Positions 35,695-43,724 of a DNA stretch of 64,000 nucleotides are shown in pieces. Position numbers and translations under genes: made by a program. The notes below the pieces were generated by a model that saw only the letters and a list, made by a program, of their open reading frames with translations, was not told the DNA's origin and did not search any database. The stretch spans positions 72,001 to 136,000 of the forward strand of contig NZ_OY760055.1 of the NCBI RefSeq assembly GCF_963662885.1, given 5' to 3'. Source of the DNA: an uncultured Pseudodesulfovibrio sp. (lineage in GTDB: Bacteria > Desulfobacterota > Desulfovibrionia > Desulfovibrionales > Desulfovibrionaceae). Within the stretch, counting starts at the first letter, position 1; each line of letters opens with the position of its first letter.

Positions 35695-36789
35695 TCAAGC
35701 AATTAGCTTGAGGTCCTTTTTCTTTGTCCTCTCGTCGATTTGGTTGGTGGGCCCGCTAGTGGGCCCAGTGTTCAAGCCACCTTCCAATATTTTCAGGTGG
35801 GGCCGGATCGGTTCCATACCTCGGACATACCTTTCGGTCGTCGCAAGTTTCTTGTGTCGGAGTATCTGCTGGATGGCTATCATGGGTACATTGTTATTCG
35901 CCAGAATGGACGCCGTAAGATGTCGAATGGCGTGGCACCCAAAAGAGGGCACTCCTGCCTTTTCGCAGAGCTTCTGGGGGAATCCCCTGTTGTCTACATA
36001 AGGCTTGCCCTGACGACGCCCTGAGGGCTGTGTGAAGACCCATTCGTTGACGGCCTCTTGCTTATGAGCAAGTAGAATATTGAAAAGCTCATCCGTCATG
36101 GGGAGCCATTCATATTCCATAGATCCGTCCTGTCTTTTCTTGGTCCCAAGTCGAATACGCTTGCCGCCAAAGTCCACATCCCTCCATTGAAGTCGGTAGA
36201 GCTCTCCACGCCTTGCTGCCGTATGCAGAAAGGTGAGAAGAAGGACTTTGTCCTGACCTTCAGCAATCGAGTGTACTTTCCAGAAGTCCTTTTGAGGTGG
36301 AACATATCTCTGCTGTCTCACTTCAGGAAAACGCGGAACAGAAAGAAATGGATTCAAGGCTGGGAAGCCTTCAATGAATTTAATTCCAAAGTTCCAAGCC
36401 GCAGCCAGGTTTTTTCTTTCCTTATTCGCAGCGTATCCAGTTCGGTCTTCGTAGATTCTTTGCAGGTACTTGAGGGCATCCATTTTGCTGTAGGTTGAAA
36501 CCTCAGCCGTAGGATTCACAGCTTTGAGAAAACGCTTGAAAGCGGTTCTTTTTTCACTGTAGGTCTTCGTGCTGTATTTAACCGAATGGTCCAGATAAAG
36601 GGTTGCCCACTTAAGAAAGGAGGTCGTGGGGGTCGTTGTTTCTGGCGGTATTTTGACCAGTTCTTTTTGTTCGACTTCCCATTTCTTGGCGTCTTCCTTC
36701 CTTATAAAGTGCTTTCGATACTTCTTGCCGTGGATTTTGACTTGAGCCATCCAAACGGATTTCCCGTTCTTTTTCAGCTTGTAAGGCAT
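35695..36789 (-). CDS. int: Tyrosine recombinase (integrase)
   Basis: Catalyses integration and excision of the element at tRNA-Asp. It has 364 residues: an N-terminal arm-binding domain (PYKLKKNGKSVWMAQVKIHG), a SAM-like core-binding domain at about 55-155, and a catalytic domain. The catalytic set is visible: Arg in HTAARRGELYRLQW, His and Arg in GCHAIRHLTASILA, His in LRHKKLATTERY and the nucleophile Tyr in ERYVRG. AGGAGG lies six bases before the ATG. The C-terminal codons overlap the GTGGGCCC arm-type motif pair. The N-terminus overlaps the upstream HTH gene. Confidence 0.95.
   Translation of the reverse strand: MPYKLKKNGKSVWMAQVKIHGKKYRKHFIRKEDAKKWEVEQKELVKIPPETTTPTTSFLKWATLYLDHSVKYSTKTYSEKRTAFKRFLKAVNPTAEVSTYSKMDALKYLQRIYEDRTGYAANKERKNLAAAWNFGIKFIEGFPALNPFLSVPRFPEVRQQRYVPPQKDFWKVHSIAEGQDKVLLLTFLHTAARRGELYRLQWRDVDFGGKRIRLGTKKRQDGSMEYEWLPMTDELFNILLAHKQEAVNEWVFTQPSGRRQGKPYVDNRGFPQKLCEKAGVPSFGCHAIRHLTASILANNNVPMIAIQQILRHKKLATTERYVRGMEPIRPHLKILEGGLNTGPTSGPTNQIDERTKKKDLKLIA
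35747..35766. repeat. Left arm-type motif pair
   Basis: GTGGGCCC-GCTA-GTGGGCCC. The same octamer pair with the same 4-base spacing (TCAG) occurs at 46630-46649 near the right end. Likely recombinase arm-binding sites. Confidence 0.65.
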
Positions 36790-36958
36790 AATGCCTCCTA
36801 ATCGCTTCGTCTATTAGATTTTCAAAGAACAGGATGCGACGGCCTAGCTTTACACCACCGTACCGAGCAGGATGCCGCAATACAGTGGACTCGGCAACAT
36901 CAAAGAAATTCGCAGCCTCTTCCGATGTATATTTTTCGCCAAGATCCGGGAGTTTCAT
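36611..36958 (-). CDS. Excisionase-like helix-turn-helix protein
   Basis: A 115-residue protein. KYTSEEAANFFDVAESTVLR is a MerR/AlpA-type helix-turn-helix, and ARYGGVKLGRRILFFENLID is the following wing typical of recombination-directionality factors. The start codon overlaps the rep stop (ATGA), so they are coupled. The C-terminal ~58 codons overlap the integrase start in another frame, an unusually long overlap. It could reflect a frame-shift that extended the reading frame or a real regulatory overlap. Confidence 0.72.
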   Translation of the reverse strand: MKLPDLGEKYTSEEAANFFDVAESTVLRHPARYGGVKLGRRILFFENLIDEAIRRHYALQAEKEREIRLDGSSQNPRQEVSKALYKEGRRQEMGSRTKRTGQNTARNNDPHDLLS

Positions 36959-38274
36959 TTGATTACTCCCATGTCGTAGAGAATCCAGGTGTGATCGTCT
37001 TCAATGCCGAGAGTGAGCATGTCGGCGGGGAGTCCCGCAGCAAGACGGTTGTAGTTGGCAACTTGGTACTTTGCTTTGCCTCGGTGGTTCTTGGCGCGTT
37101 TACGGTTTACGGCATCCTTCAATTCCAAGCTGTTTTTTCCCGCGATTCGCAGAGCTTTGCGGAAGACCTTTACAAGCCCCTCTTGGGAGACTTCTTCGAA
37201 GAGGGGGGTAATACCGAATTCGTCGTCCACTGAAGCCAAAGCAATAGCCAGGCCCACAACTTGAGATGCCAACTGGAATTGGGTGGCCCTGACTGCTTTT
37301 GCCCTGATTGCCGGAACTGGCTCAGAGACCCCAAGGTATTTATTTTGAACCATCTTCCACCAAGGGAGGGTCTTCCTTTGGGTGTGATGCTTTCCTGGAC
37401 GGGTTTGAAACTTAAGCCATTTCTGGGTGCAGTAGGCCCAAATGTTATCCAGAGCTCCAATGCAGTCTTCCATGGTATCAATGCCGAGGTCTTTGAGCGG
37501 TTCTCTGAGAAGCTGAAACTCAACCCGGACTACCTTCTTGTCCTCAGGGACTTCAGGGATGCCCCAGACGTCGTACATCCAAGTCTTGTGAGAGACCGTT
37601 TCAATCTCTTTCGCCTTGTCGTACAACCGACCTGACATAACTCCTTTACCTACATGGACTCCGGTGAGGGCCTGATTCTCTGTATAGTGGGCTCGCCTTC
37701 TGGCTCGTGTCACCATCTTATTGAACAAGTCGAGATTCCATTCATAGCCGGGAATTAAAAGATCCATGCAAAGGTCTATTCTGCTTGGCTTGATCGAGAG
37801 AATCTCGGCATGGACTTTTTGTAGAAAGAGCAAGATGAGGTCGATGGACTTTTGAATTCCCGACTGCCAAAGCATTTCAGACCGGATTTCAATGAACACA
37901 TTCGGCCTGGAATTCGGAATAATCGCTTTTCCAAATTTGACCGAATATTGGTTTCCAGAAATTAGCCAATTATATCCTTTGCTTCCATTTGGGAGTGTCG
38001 CGAAAACTAATTGTTCGTCCATTTCAGGTATGTTGTGGAAAAACGGATGGGGGTGCCCAGTTCGTTTGGCTTCAGCCTTCCCCATTTCCAAAAGCTCGTG
38101 GAAAAAAGTGTTTTTCCACTTCACACCAAGGGACAAATTCAGAGAATCGACCCCGGACGTCAGTATCTCTGCTTCCAAGGGGAGCCCCGTGTTCACCTTT
38201 GAGGGGGGGCTGATAGTCATCAGCCCCCCTTCTAGTGAACGCGAAGGCTGCGTGCGTTGTTTCTTCGTGCTCAT
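36955..38274 (-). CDS. rep: Rolling-circle replication initiator (Rep_trans-like)
   Basis: A 439-residue protein similar to the replication initiation factors of integrative elements and filamentous phage (Rep_trans family). Marks include GVDSLNLSLGVKWKN near the start, VFIEIRSEMLW, the metal-site-like SRIDLCMDLLIPGY, and GRLYDKAKEIETV with the probable catalytic Tyr. The start is uncertain: ATG 38274 has a weak ribosome binding site, while ATG 38220 follows AAGGGGGG but lies in a hairpin. An upstream start at 38316 would lie in the terminator of the preceding gene. It suggests the element replicates as an excised circle. Confidence 0.8.
   Translation of the reverse strand: MSTKKQRTQPSRSLEGGLMTISPPSKVNTGLPLEAEILTSGVDSLNLSLGVKWKNTFFHELLEMGKAEAKRTGHPHPFFHNIPEMDEQLVFATLPNGSKGYNWLISGNQYSVKFGKAIIPNSRPNVFIEIRSEMLWQSGIQKSIDLILLFLQKVHAEILSIKPSRIDLCMDLLIPGYEWNLDLFNKMVTRARRRAHYTENQALTGVHVGKGVMSGRLYDKAKEIETVSHKTWMYDVWGIPEVPEDKKVVRVEFQLLREPLKDLGIDTMEDCIGALDNIWAYCTQKWLKFQTRPGKHHTQRKTLPWWKMVQNKYLGVSEPVPAIRAKAVRATQFQLASQVVGLAIALASVDDEFGITPLFEEVSQEGLVKVFRKALRIAGKNSLELKDAVNRKRAKNHRGKAKYQVANYNRLAAGLPADMLTLGIEDDHTWILYDMGVIK
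38204..38229 (-). promoter_or_regulatory. Strong hairpin at the start of rep
   Basis: GGGGGGCTGAT and ATCAGCCCCCC form an 11-bp stem with a four-base loop in the rep 5' region. It holds both a G-rich ribosome-binding-like sequence and the alternative ATG at 38220. It could control rep translation and so copy number. Confidence 0.5.
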
Positions 38275-38306
38275 GTGGCGGAAGTTATGGGAGTAGAAAA
38301 AAGAGT

Positions 38307-38340
38307 ACCCGGTCATTTTGAAAACAAAAGATGACCGGGT
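38307..38340 (-). terminator. Hairpin between the unknown element gene and rep
   Basis: ACCCGGTCAT and ATGACCGGGT form a 10-bp stem with a 14-base loop, followed on the leftward strand by ACTCTTTTTTC. It lies 26 bp after the stop of the gene at 38366. Confidence 0.6.
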
Positions 38341-38365
38341 GCCGATGAGGACGAAAAGTGAGTGG

Positions 38366-39217
38366 CTAGGCGTTTCTATATTTGAGGAGGTTGCTCAAGG
38401 GCTTCTTGTGTTTGGCAATGGCCTGATAAAAAGCATCGTCGGTCATCTCGACCAAATCAGGATCATGAAAACCAGTGCCTGCGTCTTGGGAAAGGGCATC
38501 AAAGAGGTCGCGGACTTTGGGTGCTGTTAGAGGCATCCCAAAGCTCTTGGCCGAGTCATAAACGTACTGAGCCCAGGCAATCTTAACTTTCTTTTTGGAT
38601 ATTCTCGGTATGCCTTTGCTAAAGGCTTCGCCAATTCGTTTTAACTTAATTCCCTGAAGTTCCAGAGCCCAGGCATGGATGATCTGGGATATGGTGCCAT
38701 CAAAGATCACAGACCGGTCTAGCCTGATGAGGTCGCAAATCGTACCCAAATCCCCATTCCGCGCTTGCTTCATGATGGCTGCCGGGTACTCACCATAGAG
38801 AGCAAGACACGGCATACAAACAAGAATTAAAAATGCCATAGGTAATGAGTATGCAAATTCATCTGTGTCTGGGAGCTTGTCGGTATCCAGTTCTGCCAAT
38901 TGCTTGAGTAGGGAAGTGATTGCTTCCTTTTCATTCGGTCCAGGGTGTTCGGTAGGGTTTTCAATTAGGGAGAAGTCTATTCGGCTTCCCATTTCGGTCC
39001 GGAAGTATTCAAAGAGAGCGTCGTTAGGCTGGCTATCGCTATCGTAAAGTTTTAACCAGTTCTTTAGGTTGGGCTTCACTTGTGCGCCTTGAATGGCCGT
39101 CTTGCCATGAAGTAGCTGATAGATTGTATATGTGTTTTCCCATGAGGACGCTAAAATTGTTAGCAGGGTGGCATGGGGCTGTGGAAGTCCTTTGGCCCAT
39201 TGTTCTAAGGCTGGCAT
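38366..39217 (-). CDS. Element-encoded protein of unknown function
   Basis: A 283-residue soluble, mostly helical protein from ATG 39217 (MPALEQWAKGLPQPHATLLT). No family was recognised. It has a short hydrophobic stretch (FAYSLPMAFLILVCMPCLAL) and a basic C-terminal half (GIPRISKKKVKIAWAQYVYD, KHKKPLSNLLKYRNA). It lies between tracrRNA and rep on the leftward strand, in the replication/integration module. Mobilisation accessory, partition or cargo function are all possible. The upstream TTG at 39226 is less likely as a start. Confidence 0.6.
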   Translation of the reverse strand: MPALEQWAKGLPQPHATLLTILASSWENTYTIYQLLHGKTAIQGAQVKPNLKNWLKLYDSDSQPNDALFEYFRTEMGSRIDFSLIENPTEHPGPNEKEAITSLLKQLAELDTDKLPDTDEFAYSLPMAFLILVCMPCLALYGEYPAAIMKQARNGDLGTICDLIRLDRSVIFDGTISQIIHAWALELQGIKLKRIGEAFSKGIPRISKKKVKIAWAQYVYDSAKSFGMPLTAPKVRDLFDALSQDAGTGFHDPDLVEMTDDAFYQAIAKHKKPLSNLLKYRNA

Positions 39218-39280
39218 GGGGTGCAAATACAGTAGAGCCTTGAAGGTGTAAATCGGCTAGTGCCAAGTAGACAACATTAA

Positions 39281-39307
39281 AAAAAGAGAGCCCGTAGACT
39301 CTCTTTT
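39281..39307 (-). terminator. tracrRNA terminator
   Basis: AAAAGAGAG and CTCTCTTTT pair around CCCGTAGA, followed by a T7 run on the leftward strand. It shields the element gene downstream from tracrRNA transcription. Confidence 0.8.
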
Positions 39308-39415
39308 CATCTGGTGCATTTTTCAGCTTGTTAACGGCTTGACCCAACAGAAAACTGGCTGAAATCCCTACAAAGACAGTCTGCTACCACCATCTCAGCA
39401 AGGTTGCATTCATTA
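39281..39415 (-). ncRNA. tracrRNA of the type II-C system
   Basis: Transcribed leftward from a promoter at 39449-39422. The anti-repeat GGGTCAAGCCGTTAAC (39345-39330) pairs with the crRNA repeat 5' end GTTGCGGCTTGACCC through about 14 pairs plus one wobble and one bulge. A further TAGCAGA (39386-39380) matches the repeat 3' end, leaving a large bulge between. The nexus-side tail AAGCTGAAAAATGCACCAGA then leads to the terminator hairpin AAAAGAGAG/CTCTCTTTT with seven T (ends near 39281). The length of about 135 bases is estimated from promoter and terminator. Confidence 0.8.
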
Positions 39416-39431
39416 ATAAAAAATATATACA
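39404..39431 (+). promoter_or_regulatory. cas9 promoter
   Basis: TTGCAT (39404-39409), a 16-base spacer, then TATACA (39426-39431), about 38 bp upstream of the cas9 ATG. It overlaps the tracrRNA promoter on the opposite strand. Confidence 0.55.
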
Positions 39432-39449
39432 ATAATAATTGTTTGTCAA
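39422..39449 (-). promoter_or_regulatory. tracrRNA promoter
   Basis: A perfect -35 TTGACA at 39449-39444, a 16-base AT-rich spacer and a -10 TATATT at 39427-39422, facing left. Transcription would start near 39415. Confidence 0.7.
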
Positions 39450-39469
39450 CCTATGCAAGGATGGTTGTA

Positions 39470-42400
39470 ATGTGGAGATTGGGTTTAGATATTGGCAGTA
39501 ATTCCATAGGATGGGCGATTCTTGGCCTTGAGGACTCCGGCTATGGCTATGAACCCTGTAAAATTATCGACATGGGAGTCCGCATTTTTCCGGATGGCCG
39601 CGAACCCGCTGGTATTGATAGCAAAACTGGATTGCCAAGGATTGGAGAATCTCTTGCTGTAACCCGTCGTATGGCCAGGGGGATGCGTCGCAATCGTGAC
39701 CGGAGCTTGAAGCGCATCCGCGTCTTTGCCGACAAACTCGTGGAATTCGGACTTATACCTAAGAAAGGTACTGCTGGTCGGCAAAAATACAAAACCGGCA
39801 AGATCGATATGTCTATTGATCCCTACCAAGCAAGAGCCCAAGCCGCCACTAGGGTAGTCAGTGAGAATGAGCTTGCCCGTGCGCTATTTCATCTCTGCAA
39901 ACGGAGAGGTTTTCTTTCCAATCGTAAAACCGATGGCGAAGACAAAGACGCTTCCGAACGAAAAGGAGCCATGCAAGGACTAACAGCCATTCTCGAAGAG
40001 CGTGGATTGACATTGGGCCAATATCTTCGTGATCGTATTGCTTTTGACAAACATGTCCGATTTCGGGGAGACGAATTTGATGATACCGCCGGAACTGTCG
40101 CAATTTATCCTACCAGAGACATGTATGCGGACGAATTTAACGCCATAAGGAAGACACAAGGCACCCGCCATCTTACTGATGAGCAGTGGGATGAATTGTT
40201 TGATATTTTTTCTTTTCAGCGGCCATTAATTCCAAAGGAGGCGGGTGCGTGTTCTTTTGAACACGGACGGGATGGGCGCGAGGAGCACCCAAGGGCGTGG
40301 CGGCATCTTCCCATAACCCACACATTCCGCATCCTGCAGGAAGTGAACAACCTGCGGTGTCAAATCGAAGAGGGGGACAGAGAGTTGACCAGAGAGCAAC
40401 GGGCAACTCTTGTTGAAGCTCTGGAAAATCAGAAATCCATGTCCTTTTCAAAGGTGCGTTCTTTGCTCAACCTGCCGAGGGCTTCCAAGTTTAACTTGGA
40501 AAGTGAAAGGCGGAAAAAGTTGAATGGAAATGCAACAGCATGCGACATGCGAGTCCTTTTTACAGCCCATGGCTGTGATTGGGACCATTTGGAATCCAGC
40601 GTTCAAAACGACGTTGTGCAAATGATACATGACGCAAGGGACCTATCGGAGTTTATGGCGGCAAACCGTGAACTCCGTTGGGAGTTACCCGGCGGTCTGA
40701 TTCGCGATCTTTCGGGAAAATACTATCCATCATCCCACGGGCATATCTCCCGACGTTGCATGGAAAAGCTGCTCCCGTACATGTGGGATGGGATGCAGTA
40801 TTGGGAAGCTGCAAGAGAGGTCTATGGAGATCATACCGATTACAGCCAGTTTGCGACAGGAGAGATCCTTGAGGAACTGCCCTATTACGGTGAGGTGCTG
40901 CGCGGGGCGACAGTCCCGGTTGCCGTGACGCCCAATACTCCGGAAGATGAGGCAAAGTACGGAAAAATTCCCAATCCCACAGTACACGTCGCACTCAATC
41001 AGTTGAGGAAGCTCATAAACGCCCTTGTGAAGCGTTACGGCTCCCCCTACGACATTCATCTGGAATTAGCTCGGAACGTAAAAAAAGCGGGGAAAAATTA
41101 CCAGGAATTGTTGAAGGGACTGGCGGAAAATACCGGAAAAAATGAAAAGCGACGCAAGCAATATGAAGAATGCTTCCCTGGTCAGACCCCTTCGGGGTTG
41201 GACATGATAAAGATGCGGCTATGGGAGGAGTTGGCCGAAGATGATACCGATGATGCTCGTCAGGCCATGGCTCGAATGGACGTATATACCGGTCGGACCA
41301 TCGGCTTCCGGCAGTTGTTCAGTGACGAAGTAGAGATTGAGCACATCCTTCCCTATGGCAGAACGTACGATAACTCCATAGCCAACAGGACCGTGACCTT
41401 CCGTGAGGTCAACCGGAGGAAAGGCGGCGACAAACTCCCGTACCAGTTTGCTCAAGGCGATCCGGAGATCGATGCTGAGGCTATGCGGTCAAGAGCAAAA
41501 CGTCTGCCCCGTGCCAAAAGATGGCGGTTTGGGCCTGATGCTGCCGAGGTCTACGAGCGCATTCTTACCAAGAGTATGACCCTCGAAGAGCGGCGCGAGT
41601 ACGATGCTGATTCGAGCGGTGCCTTTATTGATCGTCAGCTTGTGGATACGCAGTACATATCGCGGATCGCGGCAAGATATCTTTCTCCGGTTGTCGGTGA
41701 ACCCTCGCGAGTGGTCCCGGTTAATGGTCATATCACCAATCTGATCCGTAATAAGTGGCAGATCAACGCGATCAAAGCAAAGGGGAAGGATGAAGAGCGG
41801 CAGGATCACCGCCATCATGCCGAAGACGCGTTGATAGTCGCGTTAGCAGACAGAAGCCTTGTGAAGCGCATAGCTGACAAGACTCGTGAAGAACAGGAGG
41901 GGCGCAAGGATTATGTAGCAAAGTTGCGCTTTCCGGAACGTCCGGTTTGGGCAACTGATGCACGGATCAAAGAGGTCGCCGACAGGATCAATGTGTCATT
42001 CAGGCAGGATCATAGCCGTGAATCTAAGTTATACCAAGAGACCGCATATGGACTTATAGGTAGGGATGATCGCTGGCGAAAGCAAGGTTTCAATGGGGTA
42101 GTGCGGCGTCCAATCCCTGCATTAAAAGAAAACGAAGTGAATCAGATTCGAGACGATGCGGTGCGCACGGCAGTAGCTGAATTTCTCGACTTGCCAGAAG
42201 TTAGAGCCATAAAGAAATGGGAGGAGAAACTGGTTTTACTCGCTAAAACGCCGATTTGCATAGGCTCGGCTAAGGACAAGACACGCCTTCGCCGAGTTCG
42301 AATCGTGATCAAAAATCAATCGATTACTCCGATCGGGAGCGCACCATACAAGGGATATTCCACGGACTCCATAGCATTTTGTGATATCTGGCATACACCG

Positions 42401-42760
42401 AAGTATAACAGAAAAGGTAAGACCACGGGCAAGTGGGGTTTCGTTGGGAAGTTCATAAGCTATGCTGAGGCCAAGAAGTTTGAGGGAAATGAGGACGGGT
42501 TGCATGAAGCATACAAGCCCCATCCGGCGGCAAGGAAGATCATGCGTTTGTATAAAAATGACATGGTGTTGCTGATCGGCGGCAAAGGGCAGGAGGAGCT
42601 AATGAGGCTTGCAGGTTTCTCCGCGACAAATAATAAGCTCGATGTCCGTCCGCACACGGCAAGTGACGCGAGGAGAAATTTTAAATCAATACAGGTGCTT
42701 GTGGAGAATTTTTATATGCAGAAAACACATATAAGCGTTGATGGCATGATTATACGATAA
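39470..42760 (+). CDS. cas9: Type II-C CRISPR nuclease Cas9
   Basis: An RNA-guided DNA endonuclease of 1096 residues, the II-C size. Start ATG 39470 (MWRLGLDIGSNSIGWA) has AAGG nine bases upstream; in-frame alternatives at 39461 and 39404 are less suitable. RuvC-I: Asp about 7. Bridge helix: RRMARGMRRNRDRSLKRIR. REC start: LFHLCKRRGFLSNRK. RuvC-II: Glu about 532 in DIHLELARN. HNH: catalytic His about 625 in VEIEHILPYGRTYDNSIANR, with Asn in EVNRRKGGD. RuvC-III: His about 783 and Asp about 786 in RHHAEDALIVALADR. All catalytic residues are present. The C-terminal PAM-reading half begins after about 850. cas1 and cas2 follow; csn2 and cas4 are absent. Confidence 0.98.
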   Translation: MWRLGLDIGSNSIGWAILGLEDSGYGYEPCKIIDMGVRIFPDGREPAGIDSKTGLPRIGESLAVTRRMARGMRRNRDRSLKRIRVFADKLVEFGLIPKKGTAGRQKYKTGKIDMSIDPYQARAQAATRVVSENELARALFHLCKRRGFLSNRKTDGEDKDASERKGAMQGLTAILEERGLTLGQYLRDRIAFDKHVRFRGDEFDDTAGTVAIYPTRDMYADEFNAIRKTQGTRHLTDEQWDELFDIFSFQRPLIPKEAGACSFEHGRDGREEHPRAWRHLPITHTFRILQEVNNLRCQIEEGDRELTREQRATLVEALENQKSMSFSKVRSLLNLPRASKFNLESERRKKLNGNATACDMRVLFTAHGCDWDHLESSVQNDVVQMIHDARDLSEFMAANRELRWELPGGLIRDLSGKYYPSSHGHISRRCMEKLLPYMWDGMQYWEAAREVYGDHTDYSQFATGEILEELPYYGEVLRGATVPVAVTPNTPEDEAKYGKIPNPTVHVALNQLRKLINALVKRYGSPYDIHLELARNVKKAGKNYQELLKGLAENTGKNEKRRKQYEECFPGQTPSGLDMIKMRLWEELAEDDTDDARQAMARMDVYTGRTIGFRQLFSDEVEIEHILPYGRTYDNSIANRTVTFREVNRRKGGDKLPYQFAQGDPEIDAEAMRSRAKRLPRAKRWRFGPDAAEVYERILTKSMTLEERREYDADSSGAFIDRQLVDTQYISRIAARYLSPVVGEPSRVVPVNGHITNLIRNKWQINAIKAKGKDEERQDHRHHAEDALIVALADRSLVKRIADKTREEQEGRKDYVAKLRFPERPVWATDARIKEVADRINVSFRQDHSRESKLYQETAYGLIGRDDRWRKQGFNGVVRRPIPALKENEVNQIRDDAVRTAVAEFLDLPEVRAIKKWEEKLVLLAKTPICIGSAKDKTRLRRVRIVIKNQSITPIGSAPYKGYSTDSIAFCDIWHTPKYNRKGKTTGKWGFVGKFISYAEAKKFEGNEDGLHEAYKPHPAARKIMRLYKNDMVLLIGGKGQEELMRLAGFSATNNKLDVRPHTASDARRNFKSIQVLVENFYMQKTHISVDGMIIR

Positions 42761-42784
42761 TACTATATGCCTAAACCAAGAACT

Positions 42785-42816
42785 AAAGTCCTCCGATATG
42801 AATGTCGGAGGACTTT
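42785..42816 (+). promoter_or_regulatory. Hairpin that buries the cas1 ribosome binding site
   Basis: AAAGTCCTCCGA and TCGGAGGACTTT form a perfect 12-bp stem with an eight-base loop. The cas1 ribosome binding site GGAGG lies in the 3' strand, and the ATG (42817) follows the stem directly. No T-run follows, so translational control is more likely than termination. Confidence 0.75.
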
Positions 42817-43716
42817 ATGGTTGATGGAATTGTAGAAATTGCTGAGGATGGGCGATACCTGTCTCTTTATCGTGGTTTTCTCGTTGTTTCAGACAAAGAC
42901 AACGTTTTGGGGCGTGTCCCTTTGGCAGATGTCTCTGCAGTCATCCTTTCCGCCAATCAAGCCACTGTCTCAAAGAATCTCATGGTCGCATTGGCTGAAC
43001 AGAACGCTTCCGTAACATGTTGCGGCAGAACTTACATTCCCACTTCAATCTCACTCCCATACTCCGGGAATTATGAATCGGCGCACAGGATGCGCAGTCA
43101 GATTGATGCGGGCCGTCCCTTGTGTAAACAGATTTGGCAGAAGTTGGTTAAGGAGAAAATCCACAACCAGGCAAAAGTCTTACATTGGCGCGGACAGGGA
43201 AAGGCTGGCAACGCTCTTGAATCAATGATGCGCCGTGTACGGTCCGGTGATCCTGACAACATAGAGGCTCAGGCGGCCAGACGGTATTGGTCTGTTGTGG
43301 TCCGCACCGAATTTGTCCGCGATCGTTTTGCCGAAGACGAGAATACCCTATTTAACTATATTTATACCGTGCTTCGTTCCGCCGTTGCCAGGTCCGTAGT
43401 CGGAGTCGGGCTGCTCCCTGCTCTTGGAGTACACCATCGGGGGCGTCTGAACCCCTTTTCGCTGGTTGATGATCTCATGGAGCCATACCGCCCGCTGGCG
43501 GACAGCGTCGTGGTTGAGGTGCTTGAGGATTCCGATGTGGTCGAGTTGACTCCGGCGACGAAACAACGACTTGCGGCCGTACTCAGGATGGATCTCAAAA
43601 CGTCCAAAGGGGTATCGCCATTGTTGGAGGTGCTGCATTCCTTGGCGCACTCCTTGGTTCGCAGCTATGAGAACAAAAAGGAACGCCTTGAATTTGGTAC
43701 AGTATTATTGCCTTGA
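42817..43716 (+). CDS. cas1: CRISPR integrase Cas1
   Basis: Inserts new spacers together with Cas2. It has 299 residues from ATG 42817 (MVDGIVEIAEDGRYLSLYRG). The N-terminal beta domain contains GRVPLADVSAVILSANQATV. The catalytic alpha domain has Glu in DPDNIEAQAARRYW, His in LLPALGVHHRGRLNPFSLVD and acidic residues in LVDDLMEPYRPLAD. The order and size match subtype II. It ends overlapping the cas2 reading frame. The start is covered by a hairpin that could hold spacer acquisition low. Confidence 0.96.
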   Translation: MVDGIVEIAEDGRYLSLYRGFLVVSDKDNVLGRVPLADVSAVILSANQATVSKNLMVALAEQNASVTCCGRTYIPTSISLPYSGNYESAHRMRSQIDAGRPLCKQIWQKLVKEKIHNQAKVLHWRGQGKAGNALESMMRRVRSGDPDNIEAQAARRYWSVVVRTEFVRDRFAEDENTLFNYIYTVLRSAVARSVVGVGLLPALGVHHRGRLNPFSLVDDLMEPYRPLADSVVVEVLEDSDVVELTPATKQRLAAVLRMDLKTSKGVSPLLEVLHSLAHSLVRSYENKKERLEFGTVLLP

Positions 43717-43724
43717 GAGAGCCC

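Noticed and set aside
39404..39469. Longer Cas9 N-terminus starting at 39404 or 39461
   Set aside because: 39404 lies in the promoter region. 39461 has no room for a ribosome binding site. Family Cas9 proteins begin a few residues before the LDIGSNSIG motif.
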